Source: Eutreptiella sp. 'Long Island Sound 2002' (taxonomy: Eukaryota; Euglenozoa; Euglenophyceae; Eutreptiales; Eutreptiaceae). From it: a DNA stretch of 64,000 bases. The translations under genes were made by a program, and so were the position numbers. This document shows, one piece after another, positions 63,248 through 64,000 of the stretch (the first letter of the stretch is position 1; each line of letters starts with the position of its first letter). The notes under the pieces are model-generated. The model had not been told where the DNA came from and did no database searches. It worked only from the letters and a program-made list of their open reading frames with translations. Location of the stretch: assembly GCA_964036045.1 (NCBI GenBank), contig OZ038391.1, positions 46,038,711 to 46,102,710 of the forward strand, read 5' to 3'.

Positions 63248-64000
63248 CTGAACAGACCATTGAGCAGGTGTTCCACAGGAGGGGGATCAGGGATTAGGGA
63301 ACGGGCTCTGGGTTGAGAGGGCAGCACACAGGACGTGCCAAGCACCAAGCTACCCGGCCCCTTGCCCTCCCCCCCCCATCCCCTCCAGACTCTCCAGGCA
63401 GCAGCCGGGCGTGTCCAACGGGAGACACAGGTGGGGTCCACAGTCCCCGGCAGGGAACACTCGGGCACTGCAGGGTCCGGGGTGTAACGGGCATGTGCAA
63501 TATGTGAGTGTGGCTCACCAGGGGCGGTCCCTTCCGCCGCTGCGAGAGTTGGCATGGTGTGAGAAAAGGGGCACACAACCACCACCTCATAGTGTCACAG
63601 GAGAGGACAACCGATGTTTCCGATTGCCTTCCTGATCCAGCGATCAGAGGTACACCTCGACCATTGGGGGTCTCGGGACTCGCCGTAAACCCACTCTCAC
63701 GGTGCTTGCTTTGTGCTTGCTGTCTTTGGGTGCCCCCTGACCTATACCCATGGGAGCCGCAGGACTCTCTCTAGCAGGGATCTACCCCTGGTGAAAGTGG
63801 TTTGACAGGAGGCAACTCAGTTCGTGGTGGACCTGGCTAGCATGTTTGGTAGAAAGAGACCTCCAAAGCTTGTCCACTACCGAGGAGCTCTGAGCCCCCT
63901 ATCACCAGGAACCATTCACTTTTTCAGGGCCTGCCTCAGCCGGCGAAGAAAAGGGGAATGCCCAGTTCCCACACACCCCACAATGCTGGTGGTCTATTGT
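63248..64000. other. Upstream side of NYC1 exon a; no exon recognised
   Basis: The next exon upstream should encode the TG-rich SDR motif and end in one base of a Gly codon. I searched the minus strand here for it by eye and did not find it. It probably lies beyond the window. Confidence 0.5.

Overview
This window is nuclear DNA of a eukaryote, most likely a chlorophyll b-containing green alga. The best evidence is a split gene on the minus strand (49504-63247) whose seven recognisable exons join in frame into the C-terminal ~310 residues of a chlorophyll(ide) b reductase of the NYC1 type. Spliceosomal introns, interstitial TTAGGG repeats, a tRNA-headed SINE-like repeat, Ty3/Gypsy, hAT and PIF/Harbinger-type elements and long minisatellites all fit a large repeat-rich protist genome. 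A prasinophyte-like alga is my guess; the species cannot be read from the sequence.

Layout. 1-9554: internal region of a minus-strand Ty3/Gypsy chromovirus (gag, protease, RT, RNase H, integrase, chromodomain), all in one reading frame but broken by in-frame stops. 9612-13436: gene-poor DNA with satellites, including a 10-bp GGATACGGCA array. 13437-17475: a plus-strand spliced gene (gene B), probably transposon-related, with three introns packed with TTCGAA palindromes. 17571-20661: shared repeats and a GT-rich, poly-T-rich stretch. 20662-27613: two very C-rich minus-strand ORFs, one with an RNase H domain and one with a possible Ulp1/C48-like protease motif followed by an RS-rich tail. 27668-28543: a DDE transposase. 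29219-31062: a RING-finger gene preceded by tandem repeats. 31497-32885: more satellites, including TTAGGG and a second 10-bp array. 32920-34095: a 1.2-kb tRNA-headed repeat.

34164-36546: a second spliced gene (gene C), with very short introns, two of which (plus a remnant) carry another palindrome (TTGCGCGAGG/CCTCGCGCAA). 37726-41068: a second copy of the 1.2-kb repeat, split by a complete 2136-bp hAT-type element (38548-40683) with a perfect 8-bp target duplication and an ORF fusing a chromodomain, a BED finger and a truncated hAT transposase. 41070-49503: no convincing gene except one weak exon candidate, with many poly-G tracts. 49504-63247: the NYC1-type gene, whose 7.65-kb intron (53230-60879) holds a nest of minisatellites. 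63248-64000: no exon recognised, so the 5' end of NYC1 lies outside the window or was missed.

The host gene cargo is therefore one photosynthesis gene. Most of the rest is mobile or repeat DNA. The most unusual signal is two independent families of palindrome-bearing introns in genes B and C, which resemble introner-type intron gain.
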